From Phlebotomus papatasi (taxonomy: Eukaryota > Arthropoda > Insecta > Diptera > Psychodidae), in assembly GCF_024763615.1 (NCBI RefSeq), contig NC_077222.1, forward strand, positions 7,316,001-7,380,000: 64,000 bases of DNA. The letters run 5' to 3'. Made by a program: the position numbers and the translations under genes. The notes under the pieces were generated by a model. The model was not told where the DNA came from and did no database searches. It saw only the letters and a list, made by a program, of their open reading frames with translations. This document shows, one piece after another, positions 13,901 through 23,795 of the stretch. How positions within the stretch are numbered: position 1 is the stretch's first letter; every line of letters begins with the position of its first letter.

Positions 13901-16900
13901 CAAATTTGAGTTATCTTGTAATAAGGGTTCAGAAGTTATAATAAAATTAATTCCCGTTTTTCCTAAACATGCCGATAAGTGGTTACGCCACCCTATTCAA
14001 CAGAAACTCATGAGTTGTCGGAGATGACCACAGATTCGTTACCACAATCCAAAAAAAAAATCCGCGTACTGATGAAACAGAGAAGGATATCATTCTTGAA
14101 ATTCTTGGAACCATTTCTTCAGTTTCATTAGTACGATATGTCTTCGAGGGTCAGTTACTTTGTAAAAGTGCAAGGCAAACAGAAAAAATACGTGTAAATA
14201 GATAGATTTTTACATAAGTGATTTTTTATGCTTATACACATCTTCCGGAAGCTTCAAAGAGTAATTTTCATAACGCGATTTTTGCGTCTTCTCGTTCAAA
14301 ATGAATGTTTAGTTTCCCCAAAATCACACTTTCCATGAAAAATATTTTCTGGGTTCATTTTTTAATTTTTAAAGCAATAAAATCACTGAAATAATTACGA
14401 TTCCAAATTTAAAAAAAAAAAACAAGCGAGAGTGAGGTCATATTTCACTGTCCCAAAGTGTCACAATAACGAGCCGATAATTCGTGAAGAGCCGACACTC
14501 TTTTCATCTCATCATTTGGATCTAACGCTACTAGATATTCGATAGTGTCGAATCGATACTAGCGAGAGCCAAAGTTATCATTTCACCCCAGCAAAAGTAA
14601 TTTTTCTGACCCTAAATTTTGACCATCTTCTACTTAAAGGGTTAATTTTGACCTTCAAATATTCGAGGTTGAAAATATTTTCGGTCACTATGTGTCTATG
14701 AACAAAATATTCGCACGGATTACCTCCAAATCCAAAGCATATCGGAAAAGAAAAGAAATCGCTGGAGAAGGTTTGTAGAAAAATTCAAAAACGAAATTAT
14801 TGGGGTTGGATGACAGTGAGGGGAAAAGGAGGCAAAACTCCCCTAGACAATTAAAACTTATGGGGGGGGGGGTCATTGAAGACCGGAAGTCTATATCGCA
14901 CCGTTTAGCCTCTAGATCGAAGAGATATACAACCAATATAAAAATTTTCGAATAAAATTTACGAGTACTTTATCAATTTGTTAGCGATTGAATCCCAAGC
15001 AGTCGGACCTTCGAAAATTCGATATCGAAATATTTTTCGAACATAGGTGTCTAAGGACGAAATATTCACCTTGACTACTTCCAAACATTTTCGTAAATGA
15101 AGTAAAATCTACGAGTTGTTTCCGAAATAAACCTATATAAAACATAGGTTTGGCGGAAAAGAGATGAGTGGGGGGAAAGGCGTTTTTAAATATGTTTTTA
15201 GGGGTGGTCACCAAAAACTAGAAGTAGATATCTCTAACTGTGTAAGCTGCAGAACGGTAAGAGTTCAAGCAGTAACATTAATCTTTATTCATAATAATAT
15301 ATAATATTAAAAATATTATTTTATGAAGCTTCCCGGAGTAACTATTTAGCTCTTGAGCATGAACCTAAAGGGTTAATTATGATAAAATTGTAATTTGGAC
15401 GAGCATTAGAATATTTATCTCAGCACCTGCTTCAATTACCAGTTGGAGCTTCTTCCTCCGGAATTGTTGGATTACGCAAAAAAGTGGGTGAATATCTCAT
15501 GCTGCGTGATTAATGTGGTTGAATTGGCATTTGAGAAAATGTATTTTTGGCCAATTTTCATTGAAATCATATTTCTCTCATATGTTTTGGATAATGATGG
15601 AGCAAAAAATAGACACAATCACAAATACAAATGTATGTTTTTTTTTATTCCATCAAATAAATAATACACCAAGAGACATGAAATTTTCGCGAATGCAGAG
15701 GAGAGCACGAGCAATTTTTATGACGGGAAAAATTAAATTTTGTGTTTGTTTCTCCATTTAGCTAAAATGCTCGTAAAATTTGACTTTAGTTATCTGCGTG
15801 ATTGAGGCAAATAAAATATTTACAGATGCCTTTTTACGCTCCAATTTCGTATATCGATCGACTTTTTTTTGTTTTTTTTTTTTTTTTGAATGGCTCAGGT
15901 GGAGCCAATTGATGATGGAGTGGATGAAGATGTTGAGGAGAGTACACCTCAAGCACCAGAATACGATCCGGAGACACAGAAGCTCATAGAGATGGCCAAT
16001 GAGGCGAGGAATCAGTTCTCAGTGGCTGATCGGGAACTCAGGGAAATTGACAGTGAACTGCAAAATTTGAAGGATGCCATGGAGAAGGATTATGGGCTTG
16101 AGGATGAATTTGCTCCACTGAATGGGGAGTGTTTCAACTACGAGGATCGGGAATATGTATACAAACTCTGCCTCTTCGATCGAGCTAGCCAGCAACCACG
16201 TTCCGGAGGAGCAGAAACGAGGTTAGTAAATAATTTATTTCTCTACGCATTTTACCCATTTTTCCAGTTTCGTCTTAAAATGAAATGGGAAAAAATAAAT
16301 GATGATTTTTGGAAATGTCTTGAAATTTCCAACCCAGCTTACATCGAGTTCAATCGGGAATGAATTAATTAAGTACGGGAAAAAACAAATGGTCAGTAAA
16401 AAGTTGAAAGTGCTCAGCAAAACATTAACTTTGATCAACAAATAATTCGAAATGATCAGTAAAAATATTCAATTTTCTCAGTAAAAAGTTAAATTTGATC
16501 AGTAAAAAATAAAAATTAGCAGCAAAAACTTAAAAATTAGCTGTAAAAAATAAAGTGGTCAGTAAAAAATTAAAATTGATCAGCATAAATATTCGAATTG
16601 ACCAGTGAAAAATTAAAAATGAGCAGTAAAAAATAAAATTGTGCCCGTAAACAATTAAAATATTGAAATATAAATAATAAATAAAAAGAAATGCTTAAAA
16701 ATATCTGAAAAACTATGAAGTCGATTTTCTCGGAAACTATTAGAGATAGATGTCTCAAACTTTATATCACATTAGAGTCTCCTTTCGGCTCAAGATGTGC
16801 GAAATTTCACTTAAAAATGAAGAAAATTAGGTAAAAAATGCAATAAAAGAAAATGCAGTGCGTGGGAACTCACGAAATATTTCGAGATTCGCGAAAATCG

Positions 16901-19900
16901 GCGAAAAATTCCGCGGCTAATTTTTATTTGATCAATTTTTATTTTTTCTGTTCTTTTTTAATTTTTCACTAACCACTTTATTTTTTACTGACCACTTCTT
17001 ATTTTTTATTGCTCATTTCTAATTTTTTATAACTATCCACTTTTTATGTTTTACTGACCAATTTTTATATTTTACTGCTCTTTTTTATTTTTTGCTGACT
17101 ACTTTTTGTTTGTTCTTTTATTTACTACTTTTTAATTTTTATTGCTCATTTCTATTATTTATAACTATCCACTTTTTATTTTTACTGACCAATTTTTATT
17201 TTTTACTGCCCAATTTTAATTTTTAGCTAACCAATTTTTATTTCTTTGCTGACCACTTTTTGTTTTTTACGGACTACTTTTTATATTCTACTGCTTGTTT
17301 TTAATTTTTTGCTGACCGATTTTTATTTTTTACTGCTCTTCTTATATTTTTTGCTGACCAATTTTTCTTTTTTTTATTTTTATTGCTCATTTCTATTTTT
17401 ATAACCATACACTTTATTTTTTACTGACCAATTTTTATTTTTTACTGCCCAATTTTTTTTTTGTTGACCACTTTTTATTTTTTACGGGTCGCTTTTTATA
17501 TTCTACTGCTCATTTTAAATATTTTTTACTGACCAATTTTTAATTTTTTGCTGACCGATTTTTATTTTTTCACTGACCACTTTATATTTTACTGTTCACT
17601 TTTTATTTTGTTCAGATCACTTTTTTATGTTGGCAGTTTTTTTTTATTTTTTACTGCTTATTTTTAGTTCTTTACTGATCACTTAACAAATTCTTACTGA
17701 TTATCTCGAATATTTCTACTGCTCGTTTTTAATTTTTTAGTGATCACTTTTTTAATTTTCCACTGATCTACTCGAATATGTCTATTGCTCATTTTTATTT
17801 TTTTGCTGACCATTTTTTTACAGAGAGGTTTTAATAAAATACTGCTCTTTTTAAATTTTTTACTGCCCTTTTTGACTGTTTACTGCCCTTTTTTATTTTT
17901 TTACTAAACATTTCGATTTTTTGCTGACCAAATTTGACTTTTCTTTTGCCAAAAGAAATCAAGTATTATTGCTCCGATTGCTCTAATGAACAATGAGATC
18001 TCTCTTAAAATTACAGTACGACTCCAATAGAGTCAACACGTTTTATTCTTATATACAGGGGCATGACGTTTCCTATGTTTCCCATATGTTTCTAGCGTGC
18101 CGAAAAAACTTTTGAGATTATTATCTATTTTCTGTCATTGTAGAATGAATTAGAAAATAATATAAATACAGAATAAAAGCCAATTTAATATTGAATAGAG
18201 AACCGAAACCCCCAAATTGGCAACCTACGTAGTTTTGGAGATATCTCGTGTAATGTGTACGAAAACAGAAAAAAATATACACTAAAATCGGTCGCATTTT
18301 TCAGAGCTAATGTCACACCCTTTCTTATATATCCGCAATATTTTAAGTTATTAATTGTTGTACTTAGGGTAAATTAAGGTAATTCAAAACCTGCTCCAAA
18401 TGGAAATTTTTCGCTACTCCAAATGGAAACGTCACTATTTTCATGATAAATACAGAACTAAATTACTATATTTATATATTTTCTATACTAAAGTTTCATT
18501 ATTTAGTTAATTTTCCTCCAAATAAAGCGAAAATCCATTCATATTCACAATTTTTAATTTGTTAATTTCTCAGAAAAATTAAAAGTGTACCTTTTCACCA
18601 TAGAATTTTTCATCAATCAACCCTGTTTTCCAATGAAAAACACAATAAGGTGACTGTTGTTTATTCGTTTTGTTTAACATTTATGTCTTATTTCTGGCTA
18701 ATTTTAGTTAAATTAAGTGCTAATCTTTATTATTAACGGTGCGTGAAGTTTTCAAATGAAATAATTGCCTATTTCGTGAACAAAAAGGGTTTTTCTGAAG
18801 TGTATGCAAATGCTTCAATAGGAAACCCCGGAAATATGATTTTTTGGAGAGATTTTCTTATTGTTTTAGATGGGAAAGGAGAAAAGACCAGGAATAAGAA
18901 CAAATCCTGCACTCAGAAGCAACTTAACAAGGTTTAGGAAGCCTTTCGTCGTGGTTTCACTTACACTGTTTATCTCTAATTAGAAACTTTCCCTTGTCTC
19001 CATTTGGATTAATTTGTTTCCAATTGAAGCATTTTACACTCGCGTATTTTTCTTGTATTTAAGAAGTTTTCAAATTATATTTAAAGAACTTTCACTACAC
19101 AGTAAGATTCTAAAAGATTCAAGGAGCAAATTTATGTAATTCTCTTCAGAAAAAATATGAACTTAATGTGTTGAATCTTCTGTCAATGGTAAAGCGTCTG
19201 GAAATGGTTTTCAATTAGGACATTTACCCCATTTACGCTACTATTTCACATCATTAAAAATTATCTCTGATTCTCACTTAACAAAAGTTGTTTCAAAGTT
19301 TAGCATTAAATCTGGAACTTTACATAATTTTTTATGGTGTTTAAAATTTTTAGGGGTTGACTGTATCGGAATCGTACTGTAATTCTATAAAAAAAAACGT
19401 TTTTTTTATAGACTTTTCAAGTTGCGATTTTTTAAGAATAACTTAATAATTCGGATAGAGAACGCTTCTAATCGTTAATCTTATCACATTTGGACTTAAA
19501 TTGATTTTTTAAATGATCTAGGGTAAGTGTGCCAAATTTCGGCATAGTTGCATGCAAGCGCCAAAGTCTCAAGTTTGATATGTAATATTCTTAATATAAA
19601 TTGATTTTTTTTATTTCTTCTTCTTAAGGAGTGTTACTTGAAACTTGTAGACAGTTTATCGTCTTCATTTTCTCTATAATCATTCTTAATACATTTTAAA
19701 GTGAATAAAAATGTAGACATAGCTTTGGTGCCCTATTTCGGCCACCTTCATTCTCATAGTTTCTTGCCCTTCCAGAATTCTTCCAATATCTTTTTCACAT
19801 CTTTTTGTTTCTCGAAGCTACATTTTTTGTTATTTTTTGCATTGTATAATCTTTAGTAGAGTATGCAAAAACTAAAAATTAATGGAAATACAAGGAATAA

Positions 19901-20280
19901 AAAAGGTGGCCGGAATTGCAATCTGGCTGGAATTTGGTGCACTTACCCTAGAAATATTCCAAAAGCTTCTAAAAATGCTGGAAATTAAAATCATTTCTTC
20001 CTTTTCAACTTGCATTTGAAGATTGGGCACGTGGGATAGATGGACAGGGAAGCCGAATCCCTATTCCACAATGTTGTACGCCAACGGGGCATCGTGCTGG
20101 AATGGCCCCCAGAGATCCGCCACGGTTCACGTGGAATGCGGCCTTGACACGAGAATCACGGGAGTGTCGGAGCCAAATCGCTGTGAGTATGTTTACCTCC
20201 TGGAGACACCAGCTGCCTGCAGCCTGCCCACCACTGGGAAAGACCCGTCCGACCGAGCGGATGCCCACGATGAATTGTAG
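4350..20280 (+). CDS. GCS2beta: Glucosidase II subunit beta (partial, three 3' coding exons)
   Basis: This is the non-catalytic subunit of ER glucosidase II, which trims the two inner glucoses from N-glycans of new glycoproteins. The beta chain retains the enzyme in the ER and presents glycans to it. Three exons join in frame: 4350-4996, 15899-16221 and 20022-20280. In order they encode a charged coiled coil, two canonical EF-hand loops (DSNQDGVIEIAE, DRNRDGQVSVEE), a Glu-rich stretch, and an MRH lectin domain. The MRH glycan-contact residues of the family are present: Q in the DRASQ segment, R in GPQRS, E and Y in RCEY. The protein ends HDEL, the ER-retrieval signal. All introns have GT/AG ends and phases match. 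The signal peptide and LDL-receptor-A modules (about 100-130 residues) are missing from the window. Orthology is certain from domain order and length. Confidence 0.96.
6123..6557. repeat. Left arm of a large inverted repeat
   Basis: This segment is similar, over its whole length, to the reverse complement of 9497-9883. Matching landmarks include 'ccgtacagaagtaga', 'cctgttcgaatttcgaaa' and 'gacactattggagaatcaaa'. A third, more diverged relative lies at about 33300-33560. The two arms enclose 2.9 kb without a recognisable gene. Confidence 0.7.
6861..7460. repeat. Direct repeat pair around 'gccgagacacac ... tattatgacaggt'
   Basis: Two related blocks of about 75 bp, at about 6861-6935 and 7386-7460, share 'ttagccgagacacac' followed by 'attatgacaggt' and 'agggaaattttat'. 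A weaker relative is at about 38333-38405. The family is not known to me. Confidence 0.5.
9209..9340 (+). repeat. tRNA-derived SINE with RNA polymerase III A and B boxes
   Basis: An A-box-like TGGCGCAGTAGG (9220-9231) and a near-perfect B box GAGTTCGAATCCC (9285-9297) are 54 bp apart, as in tRNA-type promoters. The region between does not fold into a full cloverleaf, so it is not a working tRNA gene. Downstream is a short inverted repeat (ccatcagtttct ... agaaactgatgg). Confidence 0.6.
9497..9883. repeat. Right arm of the large inverted repeat
   Basis: It is the reverse-complement partner of 6123-6557, with several small indels. A 105-codon frame (9537-9854) and its antisense frame fall within this repeat. 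They are not supported as genes, because the partner arm does not keep the same frame open. Confidence 0.7.
11931..12183. repeat. CACTGAG-ended MITE, copy 1
   Basis: 253 bp, starting CACTGAGAAAAAAA and ending TCTCAGTG, with subterminal 'gggtaa' and 'ttaccc' type inverted stretches. A clearly similar 252-bp copy with the same ends lies at 37995-38246. It has no coding capacity. The superfamily is not certain. Confidence 0.75.
13167..13400. repeat. Diverged left end of TTAA MITE family C
   Basis: It follows TTAA (13163-13166). The sequence resembles the left end at 49445, including the 'ttagaacaccggtgtccc' block. The right boundary is not defined. Confidence 0.5.
15899..16221 (+). CDS. GCS2beta: Glucosidase II beta exon: linker and first half of MRH domain
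   Basis: Acceptor ctcag|gtg in phase 0, preceded by a long T tract. It encodes an acidic linker, the conserved helix around PETQKLIEMANEARNQF, then the start of the MRH domain (GECFNYEDREYVYKLC). It ends at donor gag|gttagt with two bases of a codon (AG). These join A of the next exon to give Arg. The upstream in-frame ATG at 15890 is intronic. Confidence 0.94.
16370..17940. repeat. Degenerate minisatellite in two inverted arms
   Basis: From about 16380 to 16660 a unit resembling 'ggtcagtaaaaaattaaaa' repeats every 25-35 bases. From about 16925 to 17930 its reverse complement (units like 'tttttactgaccactttttatt' and 'ttttactgctcatttt') repeats dozens of times. The arms can pair over hundreds of bases. 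Repeat units are diverged, so the array is old. A stray unit pair occurs at 59308-59370. Confidence 0.8.
18056..18323. mobile_element. hAT-type MITE, 268 bp, copy 1
   Basis: It begins CAGGGGCATGAC and ends GTCACACCCTTT, and is flanked by a perfect 8-bp direct repeat CTTATATA (18048-18055, 18324-18331). CAGGG termini and 8-bp target duplications are hallmarks of hAT transposons. The copy at 43740-44007 has exactly the same length. It has no transposase. Confidence 0.85.
19521..19948. mobile_element. TA-flanked MITE (GGGTAAGTGTGCC ends), copy 1
   Basis: The terminal inverted repeat GGGTAAGTGTGCCAAATT matches the reversed right end at 16 of 18 positions, with TA on both sides. It is 428 bp, and a second copy is at 41678-42328. 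The TA target site suggests a Tc1/mariner relative. No open frame of useful length. Confidence 0.8.
20022..20280 (+). CDS. GCS2beta: Glucosidase II beta last exon: MRH C-terminal half and HDEL
   Basis: The acceptor is ttgaag|a, with a rather weak pyrimidine tract. The exon continues LGTWDRWTG and CWNGPQRSATVHVEC, then NRCEYVYLLETPAAC, which are the conserved MRH blocks including cysteines and ligand residues. After a short linker it ends HDEL and TAG. The antisense and shifted frames here are shadows. Confidence 0.96.
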
Positions 20281-20530
20281 AGAGATTCCACACACAACAT
20301 TTCAGTGATATTTTCTCATCATTAGAAACATCAACGGAAGTTCATGAAATTAGAATTCGCGAGACACATGAAAAGGGCTTCTTGGGCATCAATTTTTGGG
20401 TCACAAAGAAGCTGAGTAAAAGATTCACTAGTTAAAAAAGAAATAAAGTCATTCCTTTTTGTGTGGTTTCTCCTTTCCATCCTTTTTTTTCATGTATAAA
20501 TGATGGAGGTGAATAAAGATTATTGATAGA
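20281..20530 (+). terminator. 3' UTR and two polyadenylation signals of glucosidase II beta
   Basis: AATAAA occurs at 20442-20447 and 20512-20517, within 240 bases of the stop codon. Both are followed by T/G-rich sequence, suggesting two alternative cleavage sites. Confidence 0.75.
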
Positions 20531-20937
20531 ATTTTTATGTGTTTCCATTCTCCTGAAAAGCCAAATAAGTCTCAGCGCCAAGAGGAAAAAAATCATCGTC
20601 TTTCAATGAGGAATATAAAGCATTTTAATATCAAGAGTCTTAGATTTTATCTCTCAAATTGTACAATATAAAATAAATATGAATAAAAGTACAATATTAT
20701 AAATTATTACTTTTGAAGCTTTCCTTCTTTTTTTTTCTTAAATATTAGGGTGGGAATTCAATAATTTAGTATATTTTTTCGTATATATTATTACTTCTTT
20801 ATTTTATGTATGTATGCAGTTCTTCATTTGAATATTCAATGTACAACTTCCACATGGTCGGTTCACTTTCAAATCGTCGTAAGTTTACAGAAACATAAAT
20901 AATATGTTTTTAATTAAAAAATATATACAGTAGACTC

Positions 20938-21242
20938 TCCCAAATTCGGGCATTTAGGACCGAAATGTCAACTGAATTAAAGAAATTCGGGCAGTAAATT
21001 GTTTGAAATGCAACGATTTTTTGTTCATTTGTATACTCATTGAGTTTATATGCTCATTGCTATTATAAATTTTATGAAACCCTCTTAATGTCTTAATAAT
21101 GCAAAATCATATCAAAGTTAAGACAAATCATGACAAATTTGAGCATATTTGCTTCATTTCATAATTATAATCGGACTTGAAAACTGCCGCACGAATTATA
21201 AAGTAGTCCGATCTTAAAAGAGCCGAATTAGCGAGTCTACTG
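20938..21242. mobile_element. TA-flanked MITE with CAGTAGACTC ends
   Basis: 305 bp. It starts CAGTAGACTC and ends GAGTCTACTG, flanked by TA at both ends, with an inner pair 'aaattcggg' and 'ccgaatta'. Ends of this CAGT...ACTG type recur at 37340-37674 and 63125-63454. The element is mariner-like and non-autonomous. Confidence 0.8.
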
Positions 21243-21733
21243 TATTTTTCAATTAGAAAATTTCAAGCAACATTTGACTTCAAAATTTTCACTTATGAGA
21301 TGATCTGTTTTTTCGAGGTTAGGCCATGCATAACCTCAAGTTCTTAAATAGGACACAGTCGAGTTCCTCAAATTTGAACGACGGTTGCATTCAAAATGTA
21401 AAATAATGAGGTTATGTAAAAGAAATTTTGCATGGACTCTGAATTAGAACTATTTTTCTCTGGTGTTTCCTCAATATTGTCGTATTATATTAAATTTCTC
21501 AACAAATTCAATTGATAAAATTCACTAAAGTTATTTTCCTTAATTTAGGAAAAGTGAATTTTACATGAATTCCGTGACGTTTTTGAAAATATTGTTCATA
21601 TTTGAGGAGTGAGAAGTGTCATTTATACTCCCCAAATGTTTAAATTTGAAGAACTCTACTGTAATTTGCCAAAGAATGCATAGCACAAAGGATATCTTCG
21701 AATACTGTATCTGACGTGGTTGTGTATTGTCTT

Positions 21734-21952
21734 CAGTTTCTTCCGGTGTTCGTCAGAGGATTGTCTTCTTCACAAAAGGAAAAAGACTCAATATTTTCCA
21801 AAGCTTTCGACCCTCGATATGGGTCTTTTCAGTCCACTGAACAACTTCTCAGCGCACTGAGGAAGGCCCATACCGACGGTCGCAAGCTTTGAAAAAAATT
21901 GAGCCTTTTCCTTTTAAGAACACAATCCTCTGACGAACATCGGAAAAAACTG
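21734..21952. repeat. Near-perfect palindrome with hammerhead-like arms (Penelope-type remnant)
   Basis: Left arm 21734-21832 and right arm 21855-21952 are inverted copies. Each arm, read toward the loop or away from it, contains a hammerhead-ribozyme-like core. On the plus strand at 21857-21891 CTGAGGA is followed by a GGCC/GGTC stem and then GCAAG. On the minus strand at 21832-21798 CTGAAAA is followed by a GACCC/GGGTC stem, then GAAA and GCTTTGG. Such motifs are typical of Penelope-like retroelement termini. Each arm has one substitution in the catalytic core. Confidence 0.5.
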
Positions 21953-22503
21953 AAAATAATACGAAGGATATCGTTCACTTATTATTTTATTAATATAGCG
22001 AGAGACTTGTAAATTTTCAACTGCTTTTGGCCTTTAAAACAATTATTCTTTTATGTAATTATTATGTAATGATTATGTAATGATGCGTCGTTTGCAACAA
22101 ATGCAGATACAAATAAAATTAAGTTAAAACACTCATTTCGAAATGACGATATGCATTTTCCTATTAAAATAGCTCACTTTTGCTCTGAGACACATCTGAA
22201 ACAAGTTATTTGTCATTTGCACGATCAAGACAGCACATGGGTCCACACCGTCCACACTATTTCTCAAATGGGCCATTTTGACAATATTACAGCTGTCTGT
22301 TACAAAATTCTTCACATATTTTTGAAGCAGTCTTTGCAATCGCCAAACTTCTTTGGCAGAAGTAAGACAGGCATACGTAAGTGAGCTGATGCAGGTACTA
22401 CAAACTACACCCTTACGTCCAACCCCAGAGGCATTCAATTTCAATTGGAAAGCAAAAACATTTTAAACCGTTTTTCTTCTTTAAGAAGTTTATTCCAGAG
22501 AGT

Positions 22504-22769
22504 AATAATAATAATAATGGTAGCACAACGTTCCATAGAGGAACTAGGCCTTCCCGCAAGGGGATTTCTAGACATGCATTTATTATTTTTTCTTGTACGG
22601 GATGAGATTGTCAGTCCCATGCCCGAGGAATCAAGTGCAGTGAAGCTCACTGGGTGCAATCCGAACACCTTTAACGCCAGAAAAATTCCTGGTGACCTAA
22701 AGGGGATTCGGACCCGGGACGCTTGCATCATAGAGCGAGTGCTCTACCACTTGACCCATTCAGTGCCCC
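22504..22769 (-). mobile_element. tRNA-derived SINE, copy 1
   Basis: The tRNA-like head is at the right (minus-strand 5' end, GGGGCACTGAATGGGTCAAG). It has an A-box-like segment and a B box GGTCCGAATCC at 22714-22704. The body runs left to an (AAT)n tail at 22504-22518. It matches the copy at 49001-49290 closely. The long frame 22445-22900 is this SINE read through, not a gene. Confidence 0.8.
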
Positions 22770-23594
22770 CAGGAAGAGGTATAGCGAATGAAATTATTAA
22801 ATGTATTAATCACACGTCCCATAGAGGCTACATCACAAGAAAAGAAGAGTTCAGTAGGAAAAAAAGGGGAAGGAGCAGGGCTCGAACTAATAGGAAATAG
22901 AGGTGAATAGAAACTCCCCCATAGCAAAATTCTGCAAAAATTCCAATGGAAAACTTGCGTCCAAATGGCTAAATTCGCTGGAATTTGACGCTAAAATTCC
23001 ACTAAGTTTTCCCTATGGAATTTAAAGCCGGAAATTCCATGGAAATCATAGTGCTCCATGGAATTTACTAGTACGACATGCTGGAATTCCAGCGTTAAAT
23101 TCCGCGGTATTCCGCGGAAGATTTATATGGAAACTCACACGTGAAACGTCCGCGGGATAAGCTGGAAAAAACCTATGGAAATTTCCACTATCTTTCCATA
23201 GTGTTTTATATGGATTTTTCCACTAGTTTTCTGAAATGTCAAACAAATAAAATGGTGTTGCGGCAACTTTTAGAATTTGTTTCCAAACCTTCCGCAAACA
23301 TTTCTAGTGATTCATGTGGCAATTATAATATAATTAATTATGCGATGCTGCGTTTCGTGTAGATAATAATGAAGTGATTACATTAAATAGGTCGCCAACC
23401 TAAAATAATGCTGTTTTTATGTTAATTAATATATATTTTAGGAAAAAAATTTTTTTTTAATAAAATATTTTTTTATTGCTCAAAGTGTCAATTCGTTATT
23501 GCTGGTTTATAAAAACATATTATAATCCTCGTAATCTTTGCCGTTTCTATAAAATTCGGTAGTAAAATCATGAGGTGCATGTGACAGCTTCATT

Positions 23595-23795
23595 TTTTCT
23601 CCATTTTATTTTGGTGGAAAAATCCACATAAATTCCACGAGCATTTCCATGGATGTATTCTATAGGAAAAATCCAGCATAAATCCATTAAATTTTCCTTG
23701 GAACCTATTATGGAAAATTCCTATGGAATTTTTTAAGGAAAAATAGTGGAAAATTCCAAGGAATTTTTCGCTTGTTATTCCTATTCCGCTTTCTT
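23595..23795. repeat. Interspersed repeat, copy 1 (uninterrupted)
   Basis: The sequence from 'tggtggaaaaatccacataa' through 'cgcttgttattcctattccg' recurs at 31285-31655. There it is split by about 190 bp of foreign sequence. No inverted ends or coding sequence are obvious. Confidence 0.65.

Larger units (their letters stand above)
4997..15898 (+). other. 10.9 kb intron of glucosidase II beta, repeat-rich
   Basis: Donor gtgagt at 4997 and acceptor ctcag at 15894-15898, both phase 0. No coding exon was recognised inside. Contents include an inverted pair of about 400 bp (6123-6557 and 9497-9883), a tRNA-derived SINE (9209-9340), a CACTGAG MITE (11931-12183), and a half copy of a TTAA MITE near 13167. 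Several AT-rich repeats share a motif resembling 'ggtaagagatatt' (around 5400, 10500, 14900, 15200), and there is a run of 15 C at 6094-6108. Open frames of 60-110 codons here look random. Confidence 0.8.
16222..20021 (+). other. 3.8 kb intron of glucosidase II beta
   Basis: Donor gttagt and acceptor ttgaag. It holds an inverted minisatellite (16370-17940), an hAT-type MITE (18056-18323) and a TA-flanked element (19521-19948). No coding exon was seen. The 64-codon frame at 18743-18937 has no recognisable similarity. Confidence 0.8.

Noticed and set aside
20005..20308. Frames antisense to or shifted from the glucosidase last exon
   Set aside because: The GC-rich coding exon opens other frames by chance. 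The MRH and HDEL frame is unambiguous.
22445..22900. 151-codon open frame on the plus strand
   Set aside because: It reads through the antisense strand of a tRNA-derived SINE that recurs at 49001-49290. It has no domain and the frame is not kept in the second copy.
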